Source: Paenibacillus ginsengarvi
GTDB lineage: Bacteria > Bacillota > Bacilli > Paenibacillales > NBRC-103111
Assembly (NCBI RefSeq): GCF_003626695.1
Contig: NZ_RBAH01000004.1
Span: 62,001-126,000 of the forward strand
Length of the DNA: 64,000 bases
Reading direction: 5' to 3'
The notes beneath the pieces are model-generated. The model saw only the letters and a program-made list of their open reading frames with translations, ran no database searches and was not told where the DNA came from. The position numbers were made by a program, and so were the translations under genes. Positions 51,801 through 60,645 of this stretch are shown piece by piece (the stretch's first letter is position 1; each line of letters begins with the position of its first letter).

Positions 51801-54800
51801 GGGAAAAGTACGCTCATCGGCATATAGCCCTTCGAAACGGTTTTGAAGCCGTCCGTCGTTTCCGTAAGCTCGAAGGAGCTATTGTACATCGGCACCCCCG
51901 AATGCTCGGCCTGTGCGACTTCTTCGCTAGTCGCCCTATAATTCGCATTCGGCTCGAGCTGTAGCGTTACGGTCATCGTCATGTTGTCCATCTGCGGGAA
52001 GGTCAGCTTCACCGTACCCGAATATTTCCCGTCCTTGAGCACGAACGGAGAGAGGACTTCCACCGTAAAATCACGCATCGCCAGTGGGACGGATGCCCGC
52101 AGCTCATCCATCGTCCTAGGCTTGCCGTCAAGCTGCACCGGTTCCGGCTTAGCCTCGAACTCTACATAAACGCTGCCCAGAGCTCCCCGATTGGTTGGAG
52201 CAAATGCCCGGAAAACCCCTCCGTCCCGAACCGCCTTTACAGGCTCTCCGGCCTGGCCGTCCAAATAGACATACGCGTTCTCGATACTGTCCGGCTTATC
52301 GAACTTCAGCTCAAACTGAAACGGATTGCCCGGTACGACCGTGTATAAAGGATTTGCGATTCCGTTCTTCGTATCGATCGTGATCCACTTGCCGTCGGGC
52401 GCTTGCGCCATAGCCATCTCCAGCAGGCTCGGCTTTTTCGTATCATAGCTGACATAGGAGGTTAAGGACTGCAGCTTCAAGCCGTTTGTTTCCACCTCGG
52501 CGCGGAGCGCGTGCATACCCGGATCGCCAAGATCGGGCAGCTCCACCTGGAGCGTCCAATATCCGTTTTGCGCCGCCGCCGCACTTCCCAGCAGTTCCCC
52601 GCCGTCGTACACTTTCACCGCGCTTTGCTTCGGCGCAACCCCGCTAATCGTCAGCTTCCGCTGGTAGACTCGTTCAGGCGCCTCGAGCGTCACAAGCGGT
52701 GCGTCAAGCAATATGGTGCCGATCGTCTCCTCGATTTGCGATCCGCCGATGGTCGCACGAATATGAGCGGAGGATCTCACCGAGCTTTGGTTAAAGGCCG
52801 GATCCGCCTTGATTTGGAAACTGACCGTACCGGACTGCTTCTTCGCCAGCAAACCGATCCGGATGCGCAGCGTCTGGCCGTCGAGAATCGCCTCACCGGT
52901 TTGCGGAACGCCGCTGACGACGATCCGGCCTGTGCCGTCTCTAACAACAGTCGTTCCCTCCGGTATATCGATCAGCAGCGACACGTCCTCTGCGTCGGCC
53001 GCATCCGCGTTTTTGTAGCCGACCTTGAACGTTACCGTCTCTCCCGGCGCGATCCGACTGTTCAAGACGTCGAAGTAGTTGCCGGAGTAATTTGCAAAAA
53101 CGTTTCTTTGACTAAAACCGACTTGCCCAAGCTGTAAAATTTGTTTATCCGCCAACGTAAATTGAACGGTCGCATATTCGTATTTGACCGGGCGTACTTC
53201 TCCGACGCGTCTGGACAGCTCCATCACATAGGTGCCGGGCTCGGGCACATTAATATTGAACGTCCCGTCCGAATGGACATTGTTTTCTCCGATGTATGTC
53301 GAAGATGACTTGCGATTCCCGTTTTCCATTTTATAGAGCCATCCGGTTAAGGAGCCTTGATCGCCGGAAGCAAGCTTTCCTTGAATGCGCCCGCCCTTCT
53401 CCTCAAGATACAGCTTAGCCGTAGCATTGGCGTTCGCATCGAGCGTCACATCCGTGCAGGTTGTCATATACGCCGGCACCGTTCCCGTCACGCAAACGGA
53501 CACCTGATCGCCGGGTGACCCTTGGAATTGGTACGCATTATGAAAATACCCGGTCATCCACCCAAACTTCGACTCCACCTTGGTCAGCATGCCCATCTGC
53601 TCCATGTCGACAGGCTCCCCGAAGTCGGTATCCTCGAGATATTTCAGCCGCACTTCCAGATTAACCACACCCCGGCTCGGCTGGTATACCGGAATATCCA
53701 ATGGTGTCGTTTGACCTTCCGTCACTAGCGCCGTAATGATACCGTTCGTGCCGTACTCGTACGATGTCTCGTACGCTTCAATCCGAGCTTCGCCTTTCAG
53801 CAGCGACAGCATATACTCGCCATCCAGGTTCGTCCTTGCCTTACGAACAACCTGCTGCCCCCTGTACGTCTGAGTCGACGTGACGAGCGCGTTTCGAACG
53901 GCCTGCCCGTTCGGCGCCTTCACCAAGCCCCGCAGGATGCCCTCGCCTGGTGCCTTCAGCCGGATGACGGGTTCGTTAGTTCCAGGCATCAACACCACTT
54001 CTTGGTTCGGCACCGGCTCCATCATCATCTCGCCGATATCGAGCTTGGCGACGACCGTCTCCCCTGCCTTCAAGTTTTCGCCCCATCCGCTCCAGCCGTC
54101 GCCGCCGGTATAGAAGGAGCCGATAAACTTCTGCTCCGGGCCGAACAGTTCCAGCCGGACCCCGGATGCAGGCATTCCCGTCGGATCGACAACCTGAAAG
54201 CGGATTTTGGCCGGCCGCACGATCGTCATATCGACTTTTTTGCGTTTGCCCGCCTCCACCGGCACCTGCTCGAGCATTCCCCATACGTGGCGGTAATCCC
54301 GCGAACGAAGAACGAACGTATAGTTACCGCCTGGATACAATCCGTCTATAGTGATTGCATTCGAATTGGTCAGCAGTGCGACTTGCTCCCCGTATTGCAT
54401 ACTCATGGCGGAAAGTATGCTGCCGGCCAAATCGGCGTCGCCCCGGTTCGTAAACCCAAGCTCGATTGTTCCGGCCACTTGAAGCGGCAAACCGTCCGCC
54501 TGCTTCTCCTTCGCCTCGCCCGGCTTAAGCGGATCTACCAGCTTCACCGTTAAAGACTCAAGCCGGCTGACTCCATCCGCCAATTTCCACTCCCCAACGT
54601 AAGTTCCGGGGGATCCGGGGCGTTCCTTAAGCTCCAGCGACGCTTTGCGCGTCTCTTGCGACGTTTCACCCTCCCATGCCGAGTATGCCAGTTCCGCCGA
54701 AGCTTGCTTGTTCGGTTCCGCGAATGCAGTCACGGTCAGCTTGCTGCCCGGCATCGCGAGTCCGATGCGCATATTATCGATATCCCAAGAAACGCGAAAA

Positions 54801-56530
54801 CCGCCCCCCGGATTTTCGCCGCCCTGACCGAGCTTGTAAGTCGGACCGCCAAAGCTTTCATTGAACTCCGCGTTTACCGCTTCCACCTGGAAGACAGGCT
54901 CGGTAACGGGATCAAGACCGGTCGCCGTAAACGTATAACCACCGCCGCCTGCGAACGGAACATAGCCGATAACTTGACCTTCCTTGTATACACGGTAGCC
55001 TAAAATACCGCTCGCATCCGAGGCGTTCTGCCATCCGAGCGTGACGGAATGATCCGTCCGGTTCGTCGCTTCCAGCTTGCTGCCCGCCGGCCATGCAGGA
55101 GCCGTCCCTCGAGAGGCGACGAAAATTCCGCTAAACTGTAAGTCTCCCGCCGAGCCGTATGTATCGATATATTCCGAGCTGTAAGCAACGAATTTTCCTC
55201 CATCGCCGACCGCCGGGGATAGACTCTGACCTACAACCCGATAAGGCGCGTTCTGAACCGTAACCTTGTAAGCAGCCTGTGCCGCAACGTCCGCAACATA
55301 CGCTTCCTCCGGAATTTCGTCGTCCCCATTTAGCCACTCATGATCCAGGTGGAAGCCGACGTAGCGGCCATCTTTGCTGATGGAAGGGTTTACGCTGTCC
55401 CGGGTAAACGGAATGCCCCCCGGACCAACCGATACTCGAACGATGGACCCTATCCCGCGATTGTATACAAAAATATCTTTCAGGTCATTCTCATCGCCGT
55501 CAACCAAATTATTCGCATCCGATTCGAATGCGATCGACAATCCGTCAGCGCTGATCGACGGCAGCGTGCTGGCGCCATTCGCCCTTTCTCCGTTGATCCC
55601 GACGGTTATGCGCTCAAAGGAAGGGCCGCTTCCCAGAGTATCGTACACATAAATATGGCTATCGCCCCAGCCGTCTTCCTGACCGCCGGTCAGGTTGGCA
55701 TTCGATTGAAAGGCGACGTAGCGGCCATCGGCGCTAATGGAAGGAGCTTCGCTGTCATCCCGGTCGAAATCCTGCATTCCCGCGCGCGTGCTGATCCGTT
55801 TCACAATCTTCTTTTCTTCGCGACTAAAAAGGAACACGTCGCGATAATTGTCCTGATCGTCCGCTACCAGCCCTTTTGCACTGGAATCGAATACAACATA
55901 ACCGCCGTCGCCGGTGATGCTCACCCGATCGCTATGTTCGTAGCCCGTCGTTTCGATTTCCCCCGTAATGGCGGTAAGATTGCGTGTGACCCGATCGAAC
56001 AAATAAAAACGCACCTTACTGTCCATAACTTTCTCGCTGCTGTATGAGAAAGCGATGTAGCGTGCATCCGCACTCATATCAAAATGCAGGATTTGATCGT
56101 AGGTTAAAGCGGCATTCGGAACCTGAATATCGTCCATGCTGCCCGTCACTCGATCGTAGACGGTAATAATCGGTTGAATCGACACCGGGTTTGTGTTAAT
56201 CAACATCCGTTTGAACCCGATGTACTGTCCATTTGCGCTCAATTTCACTTCCTGAGATTCAGGCTCGTAGATCGTCGGTATCATACCCCGGTCTACCTTT
56301 GCGAGCAGATTCCATGACAGCGGCGGGGCAGGTATTGCAGCAACTTTCGGCCTCGCCGGTTTCATGCCATAAACTGCGTTCATCACCGCGTTCGCAACCA
56401 GATTGCCGAGCGGGTCTCCCCTCTCCGACTCGGCGGCCGACACGACCCCAAGTTCCGGAACCGTTAGCACGGCGGCCAGCAGCAACGCGGTCAGCTTTCT
56501 CCACATTCGTTTTCCATTTCGACTTAACAA
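48806..56530 (-). CDS. Giant S-layer-anchored multidomain surface protein
   Basis: About 2,574 residues with a signal peptide (MWRKLTALLLAAVLTVPELG, then AAES). A TolB/PD40-like propeller (about 80-470: repeated SADGRYVAFQS, SISKDGRYVGF) is followed by a fibronectin III domain, carboxypeptidase-regulatory repeats, a DUF11-like domain, Ig-like domains, a hydrophobic Gly/Ala segment (about 1680-1730), an SbsA-like Ig domain, a cadherin-like domain and three SLH domains (about 2380-2574) that bind cell-wall polymer. TTG at 56530 has GGGGAG seven bases before it; ATG at 56506 lacks a good site and ATG at 56587 lies in the -10. The role is unknown. Confidence 0.88.
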   Translation of the reverse strand: MLSRNGKRMWRKLTALLLAAVLTVPELGVVSAAESERGDPLGNLVANAVMNAVYGMKPARPKVAAIPAPPLSWNLLAKVDRGMIPTIYEPESQEVKLSANGQYIGFKRMLINTNPVSIQPIITVYDRVTGSMDDIQVPNAALTYDQILHFDMSADARYIAFSYSSEKVMDSKVRFYLFDRVTRNLTAITGEIETTGYEHSDRVSITGDGGYVVFDSSAKGLVADDQDNYRDVFLFSREEKKIVKRISTRAGMQDFDRDDSEAPSISADGRYVAFQSNANLTGGQEDGWGDSHIYVYDTLGSGPSFERITVGINGERANGASTLPSISADGLSIAFESDANNLVDGDENDLKDIFVYNRGIGSIVRVSVGPGGIPFTRDSVNPSISKDGRYVGFHLDHEWLNGDDEIPEEAYVADVAAQAAYKVTVQNAPYRVVGQSLSPAVGDGGKFVAYSSEYIDTYGSAGDLQFSGIFVASRGTAPAWPAGSKLEATNRTDHSVTLGWQNASDASGILGYRVYKEGQVIGYVPFAGGGGYTFTATGLDPVTEPVFQVEAVNAEFNESFGGPTYKLGQGGENPGGGFRVSWDIDNMRIGLAMPGSKLTVTAFAEPNKQASAELAYSAWEGETSQETRKASLELKERPGSPGTYVGEWKLADGVSRLESLTVKLVDPLKPGEAKEKQADGLPLQVAGTIELGFTNRGDADLAGSILSAMSMQYGEQVALLTNSNAITIDGLYPGGNYTFVLRSRDYRHVWGMLEQVPVEAGKRKKVDMTIVRPAKIRFQVVDPTGMPASGVRLELFGPEQKFIGSFYTGGDGWSGWGENLKAGETVVAKLDIGEMMMEPVPNQEVVLMPGTNEPVIRLKAPGEGILRGLVKAPNGQAVRNALVTSTQTYRGQQVVRKARTNLDGEYMLSLLKGEARIEAYETSYEYGTNGIITALVTEGQTTPLDIPVYQPSRGVVNLEVRLKYLEDTDFGEPVDMEQMGMLTKVESKFGWMTGYFHNAYQFQGSPGDQVSVCVTGTVPAYMTTCTDVTLDANANATAKLYLEEKGGRIQGKLASGDQGSLTGWLYKMENGNRKSSSTYIGENNVHSDGTFNINVPEPGTYVMELSRRVGEVRPVKYEYATVQFTLADKQILQLGQVGFSQRNVFANYSGNYFDVLNSRIAPGETVTFKVGYKNADAADAEDVSLLIDIPEGTTVVRDGTGRIVVSGVPQTGEAILDGQTLRIRIGLLAKKQSGTVSFQIKADPAFNQSSVRSSAHIRATIGGSQIEETIGTILLDAPLVTLEAPERVYQRKLTISGVAPKQSAVKVYDGGELLGSAAAAQNGYWTLQVELPDLGDPGMHALRAEVETNGLKLQSLTSYVSYDTKKPSLLEMAMAQAPDGKWITIDTKNGIANPLYTVVPGNPFQFELKFDKPDSIENAYVYLDGQAGEPVKAVRDGGVFRAFAPTNRGALGSVYVEFEAKPEPVQLDGKPRTMDELRASVPLAMRDFTVEVLSPFVLKDGKYSGTVKLTFPQMDNMTMTVTLQLEPNANYRATSEEVAQAEHSGVPMYNSSFELTETTDGFKTVSKGYMPMSVLFPQGMPAELKTSFGGVKVLDADPVFAAVVTESYVQFGPDGDKFGTFNSIKSQYDGMKGFAEKVNKITYNVQVGGMDCLAELPRTVKQAGKALVSLVGGEVAKFGLGVWTAAMGFTGGGAVAAAGTSAVIGAKIDNYVDEQINAIGTGYNQCLNEDVDPVKRKRYKIARPRWIYDPSGYIYEAVPENRLGGVKATVLYQNPDSKEWAVWDSRPYEQANPHDTDDYGKYGWDVPEGKWKVVWQKDGYVTQESAELDVPPPRTEVNAGLVSWEAPKVQTVTGVTYAGGSYVDIGFTKYVKVSDPALPSQAVTVTGADGRTIEGALAFVNPVDNPVDPYGADLARMVRFMPKAAISAGDRYTVKVNPNYFQSYSGVWMNEGYEGTFAVGVRDDRGPLAVSASAEAGGRIVRLMFDENVSAAVDVSKMLWNGSGDLIDSAVRSAYKEQAGTILITLTEPMEDRGTITVLPGAVFDAAGNGAAEASLSVTNAVLSGEARLQSLRVEEGTLSPTFNPDTLAYSVSVPLTAGQVQITAETADSRALLFIDGVQSVSGKSKTVNIPNQGDIAVRVMAEDGKTVRGYSIQVKRTTEGSNPGGYSGGGYTPTEPALTKTESFAGGNGGSGLRVTLQSDAIAKALQTSADGKKQLIVEVTEAGDEYVLQLPTNVQEKLKSSKATVVFKTKTLQASIPWELFEAGSVPPGASVSLGFGAASASEEKSAYEEAARQSGNGLKPVGHAIRVWLETLGGRETAGLVGSPSHPIIVELPAGVVPDRQEAVYVWGGANAGWKYVWSQRNASGGKTSFEVLSSGTYAVMAYTNPFADIAGHWGAADISWMGQRLLVNGAASGAFMPDQTVTRAEFAAMLVRALGLEASSAGGGRSFEDVGEAAWFSGYVKAAAKAGLVDGVSLERFEPNAHLTREQMTVMMWRAYVHLHKSKGKDANYSLLQKFADRSSISVWAAEAVALSVESGLIFGSAPDSFDPLGDATRAQAAAMMKRLLQTDK

Positions 56531-56585
56531 CTCGCAGCTCCCCATCCCATGATACAAATTGTAAATTATCGATACATTAGGTATC

Positions 56586-56591
56586 ATTATA
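56586..56591 (-). promoter_or_regulatory. Sigma-A -10 element of the giant SLH protein gene
   Basis: TATAAT is a perfect -10 on the minus strand, about 56 bases before the chosen TTG start. No convincing -35 is seen 17 bases upstream (TATGGG region), so activation by another factor is possible. Confidence 0.5.
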
Positions 56592-56701
56592 GCGAAGACA
56601 TTACACCACCCATAGTGACGTTAGTACCAGTGCAAGTTTGAATTTCTCGTACAAATCCGTGTCTTTTGAACTATTTTCATAATCCCCTCATACGATGTTG
56701 C

Positions 56702-56736
56702 AAAAAAAACCGGACCGCCACACGGGCGATCCGGTT
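56702..56736 (-). terminator. Intrinsic terminator of the small membrane protein gene
   Basis: AACCGGATCGCC pairs with GGCGGTCCGGTT with one mismatch around CGTGT, followed by eight Ts on the minus strand. Confidence 0.85.
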
Positions 56737-56751
56737 CTCTTCCTTCTTTGT

Positions 56752-57141
56752 TTATTTCGGCCCCAGCATCATGGCCAGGAGCAGTACGTAGCTGACGCCG
56801 CTGATCAGCGTAAACACCCGCAGCTTGCGCAGCGCGCCTCCCGCCGTATCTCCCTTGACCAGCGCCTTAAACGGCTTGGAAGCCATTCCCGTCATCGCGA
56901 ACATGACGAGCACGAGCACGACGGCGATCACCATCCACGGGATGGAATATTCCGCCTTGCTGACCATATAACCCCCCGACAAAAAAGCCAGCACCAATAT
57001 GTACTGCCCGATCCGGTTGCCTCTGCTGAGCGCAATCGCTGTGGAACGGTTAGCCGCGCCTCCCGCCAGGAACGGAAGCAAAATGTAAAAAATGAGAACC
57101 AGCGCGGATAAAACATGAATGACGTACATCGCCTGATACAC
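56752..57141 (-). CDS. Four-helix membrane protein of unknown function
   Basis: About 129 residues with four membrane helices (roughly 5-27, 48-65, 72-92, 108-128) and a basic loop. Conserved-looking features are RGNRIGQYILVLAFLSGGYM and PFKALVKGDTAGGALRKLRV. No cofactor ligand or enzymatic motif is recognised. GTG at 57141 lies eleven bases after AAGGAGG; ATG at 57129 is further off and an upstream GTG would contain the ribosome site. It has its own terminator. The 168 bp before it holds no recognised element. Confidence 0.65.
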   Translation of the reverse strand: MYQAMYVIHVLSALVLIFYILLPFLAGGAANRSTAIALSRGNRIGQYILVLAFLSGGYMVSKAEYSIPWMVIAVVLVLVMFAMTGMASKPFKALVKGDTAGGALRKLRVFTLISGVSYVLLLAMMLGPK

Positions 57142-57309
57142 GGGCTTAGTTGCCTCCTTCGGATACACCGAGATCTCGTTTCAAAAGTAGTATACCGAAA
57201 AGACAGGCTTGACACAAACTTCCTGGCAGGCTTCTCGGGCGATAAGCCGAAAGTTCGCAAAGTGTACAAAATCGCGGCCTCGCGCGACGGCAATAACGCT
57301 AGCGCCATT

Positions 57310-58632
57310 CTATTTGCTTTTGGCCGCCGAAAGCGCCTTGTCGATCTCGAGCTGGATTTGCTTGTTCGCCTCGTCCAGCGCCTCCTGCGGCTTTTTCTTG
57401 TCGTGCACGACGGCATCGAGCGCCTGCTGCAGCCATTGGTCGTAAGCAGCCGGCGCCGGGCTTTTGTACGTATTGATCGTCGAATTCTCGAATACTTCCT
57501 TCCACACGCTCATATATTTCTCGTTCGGCGTTCCTTTGCTCATCGACTCCACCGCCTTGAACCACGTATCGAGACTGAGCTTGAAGTTGAACGGATTCGT
57601 GCCTTCGGCCATAAACGTTCCGGCCACTTTGTCGGTAAGCAGCCACTGCAGGAACAGCTCGGCCGCTTTTTTGTTTTTCGCTCCTTTCGGAATGCCGATG
57701 CCCCATGAAACGCCGGCGAACGACTTCGGCAGCGGCACGACGCCGTAATCGAGGTTCGGCGCGAACTGCTTCGCGTCGAGCAGACGCCAAAACCCGTCGA
57801 CGACCATCGCCGTTTTGCCCGTGTAGAACGGGTCGTTGTTGCCGCTTGCTTTGGCGCTCGCCATTTTGTCGAGCTCGTCGATGCCGATAGCCTTCACTTC
57901 ATTGCGGATCCACTCGTACGCCTGAACGAGCTTCGGGTTGTTCACAATCGCCTTTTTGCTCGCCGCATCGTAGAATTCGCTGCCCATCGCGACGCCGACC
58001 GCATAGGACGACACATAGATGTTCAGCGGATTCAGGCCGATCCGCTCGATTCCGCCGCTCGCGTTTTTCCTCAGCAGCTTCTGGTTCGCCCGGCTCAGAT
58101 CGTCCAGCGTGCGCGGCGGCTTCTCCGGATCGAGACCGGCTTCGCGGAACGCCGCCTTGTTGTAGAAGATCGCCGGACTGTCCGCGGCGAGACCGATGCC
58201 GTACAGCTTGCCGTCCCATGTATACGAGGCGTTGACGTCGGCGCTGAAGTCTTTGGCCGAATCGAAATGGTTCGTCTTCATGAAATCGTCGAGCGGCTGG
58301 AGCGCCCCGTTCAGCGCGTAAGGAACGGCGAAGCCGGAGTTCAGGTACGTCAGGTCGGGCACTTTACCCGAGGCTACGGCCGGCAGCAGCTTCTCATCGA
58401 CCTTCATATGCGAGATCGTCACTTTCAAGTCCGGAACCTTCGGCGCGAAAAATTTGTAAACCGCGTCATCGAAAATTTTGTTGTACGATTCGCCCCAATC
58501 CGCCCACCAAATGACCAGCTCCCCGGACTCGCCGGACTTGCTCCCGCCCCCCGTGCATCCGGCAAGCAGTCCAAGCAGAAGCGCGGATACAAACGCCAAA
58601 ATCGTCATTTTGCGCCGCAGCGTTGCTCCCAT
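57310..58632 (-). CDS. Sugar-type ABC transporter solute-binding lipoprotein
   Basis: The 440-residue protein has lipobox LLAGC (Cys 26) followed by a Gly/Ser spacer. ELVIWWADWGE, VPDLTYLNSGFAVPYALNGALQPLDDF, SPAIFYNKAAFREAGLDPEKPPRT and PKSFAGVSWGIGIPKGAKNK are typical of UgpB/MalE-like proteins. It is the last gene of a unit with two permease genes, so the trio forms an importer needing an ATPase such as MsmX encoded elsewhere. GAGGGGGA precedes ATG. The ligand is likely a sugar or oligosaccharide. Confidence 0.92.
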   Translation of the reverse strand: MGATLRRKMTILAFVSALLLGLLAGCTGGGSKSGESGELVIWWADWGESYNKIFDDAVYKFFAPKVPDLKVTISHMKVDEKLLPAVASGKVPDLTYLNSGFAVPYALNGALQPLDDFMKTNHFDSAKDFSADVNASYTWDGKLYGIGLAADSPAIFYNKAAFREAGLDPEKPPRTLDDLSRANQKLLRKNASGGIERIGLNPLNIYVSSYAVGVAMGSEFYDAASKKAIVNNPKLVQAYEWIRNEVKAIGIDELDKMASAKASGNNDPFYTGKTAMVVDGFWRLLDAKQFAPNLDYGVVPLPKSFAGVSWGIGIPKGAKNKKAAELFLQWLLTDKVAGTFMAEGTNPFNFKLSLDTWFKAVESMSKGTPNEKYMSVWKEVFENSTINTYKSPAPAAYDQWLQQALDAVVHDKKKPQEALDEANKQIQLEIDKALSAAKSK

Positions 58633-58659
58633 ACGACATTCCCCCTCTTTCCAAACGAT

Positions 58660-59583
58660 TTACTTGAACCCTGTCATCGACAACCCGCGTATAAACGACT
58701 TCTGCGCCATGAAAAACAAAGCCAGCGGCACGAGACTCATCAAAACCGCATAGGCAAACATCGTCTGCCACATCTTCACATGCGTGGTCAGAAAGCTGTA
58801 CAAGCCGAGCGACAGCGTAAAATGCCTATCGTCCGTCAAATAAATGAGCGGGCCGAAAAAGTCGTTCCACGAGCCCATGAAGGCGAATATGGCGACGACC
58901 CACAGCGGGCTTTTCAGCAGCGGCAGGATGATGCGGGCGTAAATGCCGAACTCCGAGCAGCCGTCGATCTTGGCCGCCTGCGACATCTCGTTCGGCAGCC
59001 CCATCATAAATTGGCGCAGGATGAAGATGCTGAACGGATCGCCGAACCACCACGGAATAATGAGCGGCTTCAGCGTACCGATCCAGCCCAAATGTTTGAA
59101 GACGGTAAACAGCGGAATCATGACGACCTCGAACGGGATCATCATCGTTACGAGCATAAGCGTAAACAGCAGCTCCCGCCCCGGCCAATCGATTTTGGCA
59201 AAGCCGTAGGCGACGATCGAGGAGCTGATTAGCGCGCCCAGCGTCGCCAGTACGGCGATGAACAGCGAATTGCCGAAAAAACGGAGGAAGCCGGTCGCTT
59301 CCAGAACGTAGCTGTAATTGGACCATTTGAATGGATCGGGAATCCAGATCACCGGGTCGGCGAACAGCTGTGTATCCGGTTTCAAAGAAGTCGAGAGAAG
59401 CCACAGCAGCGGAGCGAAAAAGACGACGACAACAAAGGCGAGCACAATCCGCACGAACCAGTCGGCCAGCCGCTCCCTCCATTTATTCCCGATCCGTTTG
59501 TGCGGTTTGCCACTCCTCCCGTCCCCGGCCCTGCTAAGCCCGCGTCTGTACGCTTTCGCATCCGTTTGATCGGCAGCGCTCAT
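58660..59583 (-). CDS. Carbohydrate ABC transporter permease, MalG type
   Basis: The 307-residue protein has a basic N-terminal tail (about 1-35) and six membrane helices. The EAA motif reads EMSQAAKIDGCSEFGIYARIILPLLKSP, and TMMIPFEVVMIPLF and the WNDFFGPLIYLTDDRHFTLSLGL region are typical of MalG/LacG permeases. It overlaps the MalF-type gene by four bases (ATGA). It imports the same ligand as the binding protein at 57310. Confidence 0.93.
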   Translation of the reverse strand: MSAADQTDAKAYRRGLSRAGDGRSGKPHKRIGNKWRERLADWFVRIVLAFVVVVFFAPLLWLLSTSLKPDTQLFADPVIWIPDPFKWSNYSYVLEATGFLRFFGNSLFIAVLATLGALISSSIVAYGFAKIDWPGRELLFTLMLVTMMIPFEVVMIPLFTVFKHLGWIGTLKPLIIPWWFGDPFSIFILRQFMMGLPNEMSQAAKIDGCSEFGIYARIILPLLKSPLWVVAIFAFMGSWNDFFGPLIYLTDDRHFTLSLGLYSFLTTHVKMWQTMFAYAVLMSLVPLALFFMAQKSFIRGLSMTGFK

Positions 59584-60488
59584 GCGATCCCTCCGTCCTG
59601 CATGTAATGGACCTTCTTCCTCGACAAGCGGAACGTAACGAGTACGGCCAGCAGCGTTGCAATCGCGAGAATCCAGGCCATCGCGGAGGCGTATCCCATA
59701 TGAAACAGCTTAAACGCCTGATGGTAAATATACGTGCTGTAAAACAGCGTGCTGTTTTGCGGATTGCCGAGCGAGCCCCCCGAAATAAATCCGGACGTAA
59801 ACACTTTAAAGCCGCCGATCGTGCCGAGAATGACGCTGAGCAAAATTTGCGGGCTGATGAGCGGCAGCGTAATGCCCGTCAGCCGTCGCCACGGCGAAGC
59901 CCCGTCGATCTCCGCCGACTCGTAGAGCACCTTTGGGATATTGCCGAGCCCCGACAAATAAATGATCGTTCCTTGCCCTCCCGTCCAGACGGCCAGCAGC
60001 ACGAGAGACAGCTTCGCCCATTGCGGATCGATCATCCAGCCCGGCCCTTCGCCGCCGAGCGCTGCAATGACTCCGTTAACCATCCCGTACTGCGCGTCCA
60101 TCAGGAAGATCCACAAAAACGTCACCGCCACGCCCGGCAAAACGCTCGGAATGTAGTAGAGCACCCGGTACAGCGCGATTTCGCGCAAGCCGCGATTCAG
60201 CAGCAGCGCCAGCGCAAGTGCGGCGGTCTGACCGATCAGCAGCGAGAAGAGCACATAATAAAGCGTGTTGCCGACCGCCGTCATGTACAGCGGATCTTCC
60301 GTGAAGAGCTCTTTGTAGTTGGCCAGTCCGACCCAGCTTCCTTCGTTCAGCCCGTTGTAATCGGTAAAGCTGTAATATACCGAGGAACAAACCGGATACG
60401 CGATAAAAACGAGAAATCCGACGATCCACGGAGAAACAAACAACAAACCGTTCCGGATGCTGCGTTTTTGCTCCCGGCTTCTTCTCAT
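59580..60488 (-). CDS. Carbohydrate ABC transporter permease, MalF type
   Basis: The 302-residue protein has six membrane helices and the EAA loop ESAEIDGASPWRRLTGITLPLISPQ. NGLLFVSPWIVGFLVFIAYPV and YYSFTDYNGL are the usual MalF/UgpA N-terminal motifs. GAGGTGA precedes ATG. It is the first gene of the permease/binding-protein unit, 157 bp after the Rieske gene; a terminator separates the two, so it likely has its own promoter. Confidence 0.93.
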   Translation of the reverse strand: MRRSREQKRSIRNGLLFVSPWIVGFLVFIAYPVCSSVYYSFTDYNGLNEGSWVGLANYKELFTEDPLYMTAVGNTLYYVLFSLLIGQTAALALALLLNRGLREIALYRVLYYIPSVLPGVAVTFLWIFLMDAQYGMVNGVIAALGGEGPGWMIDPQWAKLSLVLLAVWTGGQGTIIYLSGLGNIPKVLYESAEIDGASPWRRLTGITLPLISPQILLSVILGTIGGFKVFTSGFISGGSLGNPQNSTLFYSTYIYHQAFKLFHMGYASAMAWILAIATLLAVLVTFRLSRKKVHYMQDGGIA

Positions 60489-60586
60489 GTTCAGGTCACC
60501 TCACACCATTACGTATATGGCCCGACCCGATCGAATAGATTTGCTCTTTTTTCCGCATTTTTTATATGTTTACGAAACGCAGACTC

Positions 60587-60630
60587 AAAAAAAAGCAAAA
60601 GGCCGAAGCCCCTTTACGGGAGCCCCGGTC
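60587..60630 (-). terminator. Terminator after the Rieske gene
   Basis: GACCGGGGCTCCC and GGGGCTTCGGCC form an imperfect GC-rich hairpin around GTAAA, followed on the minus strand by TTTTGCTTTTTTTT. It ends the binding-protein/amidohydrolase/Rieske unit. Confidence 0.6.
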
Positions 60631-60645
60631 TTGACGACAAGCAGC

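Noticed and set aside
56507..56587. ATG at 56587 as the start of the giant SLH protein
   Set aside because: A TATAAT -10 overlaps it at 56586-56591, so transcription begins downstream; signal-peptide context favours the TTG at 56530 or ATG at 56506.
57185..57309. Plus-strand peptide-like stretch (FLAGFSGDKPKVRKVYKIAA region) between two minus-strand genes
   Set aside because: It looks protein-like but has no start codon or ribosome site nearby and runs into the binding-protein gene; a gene remnant is possible but unsupported.
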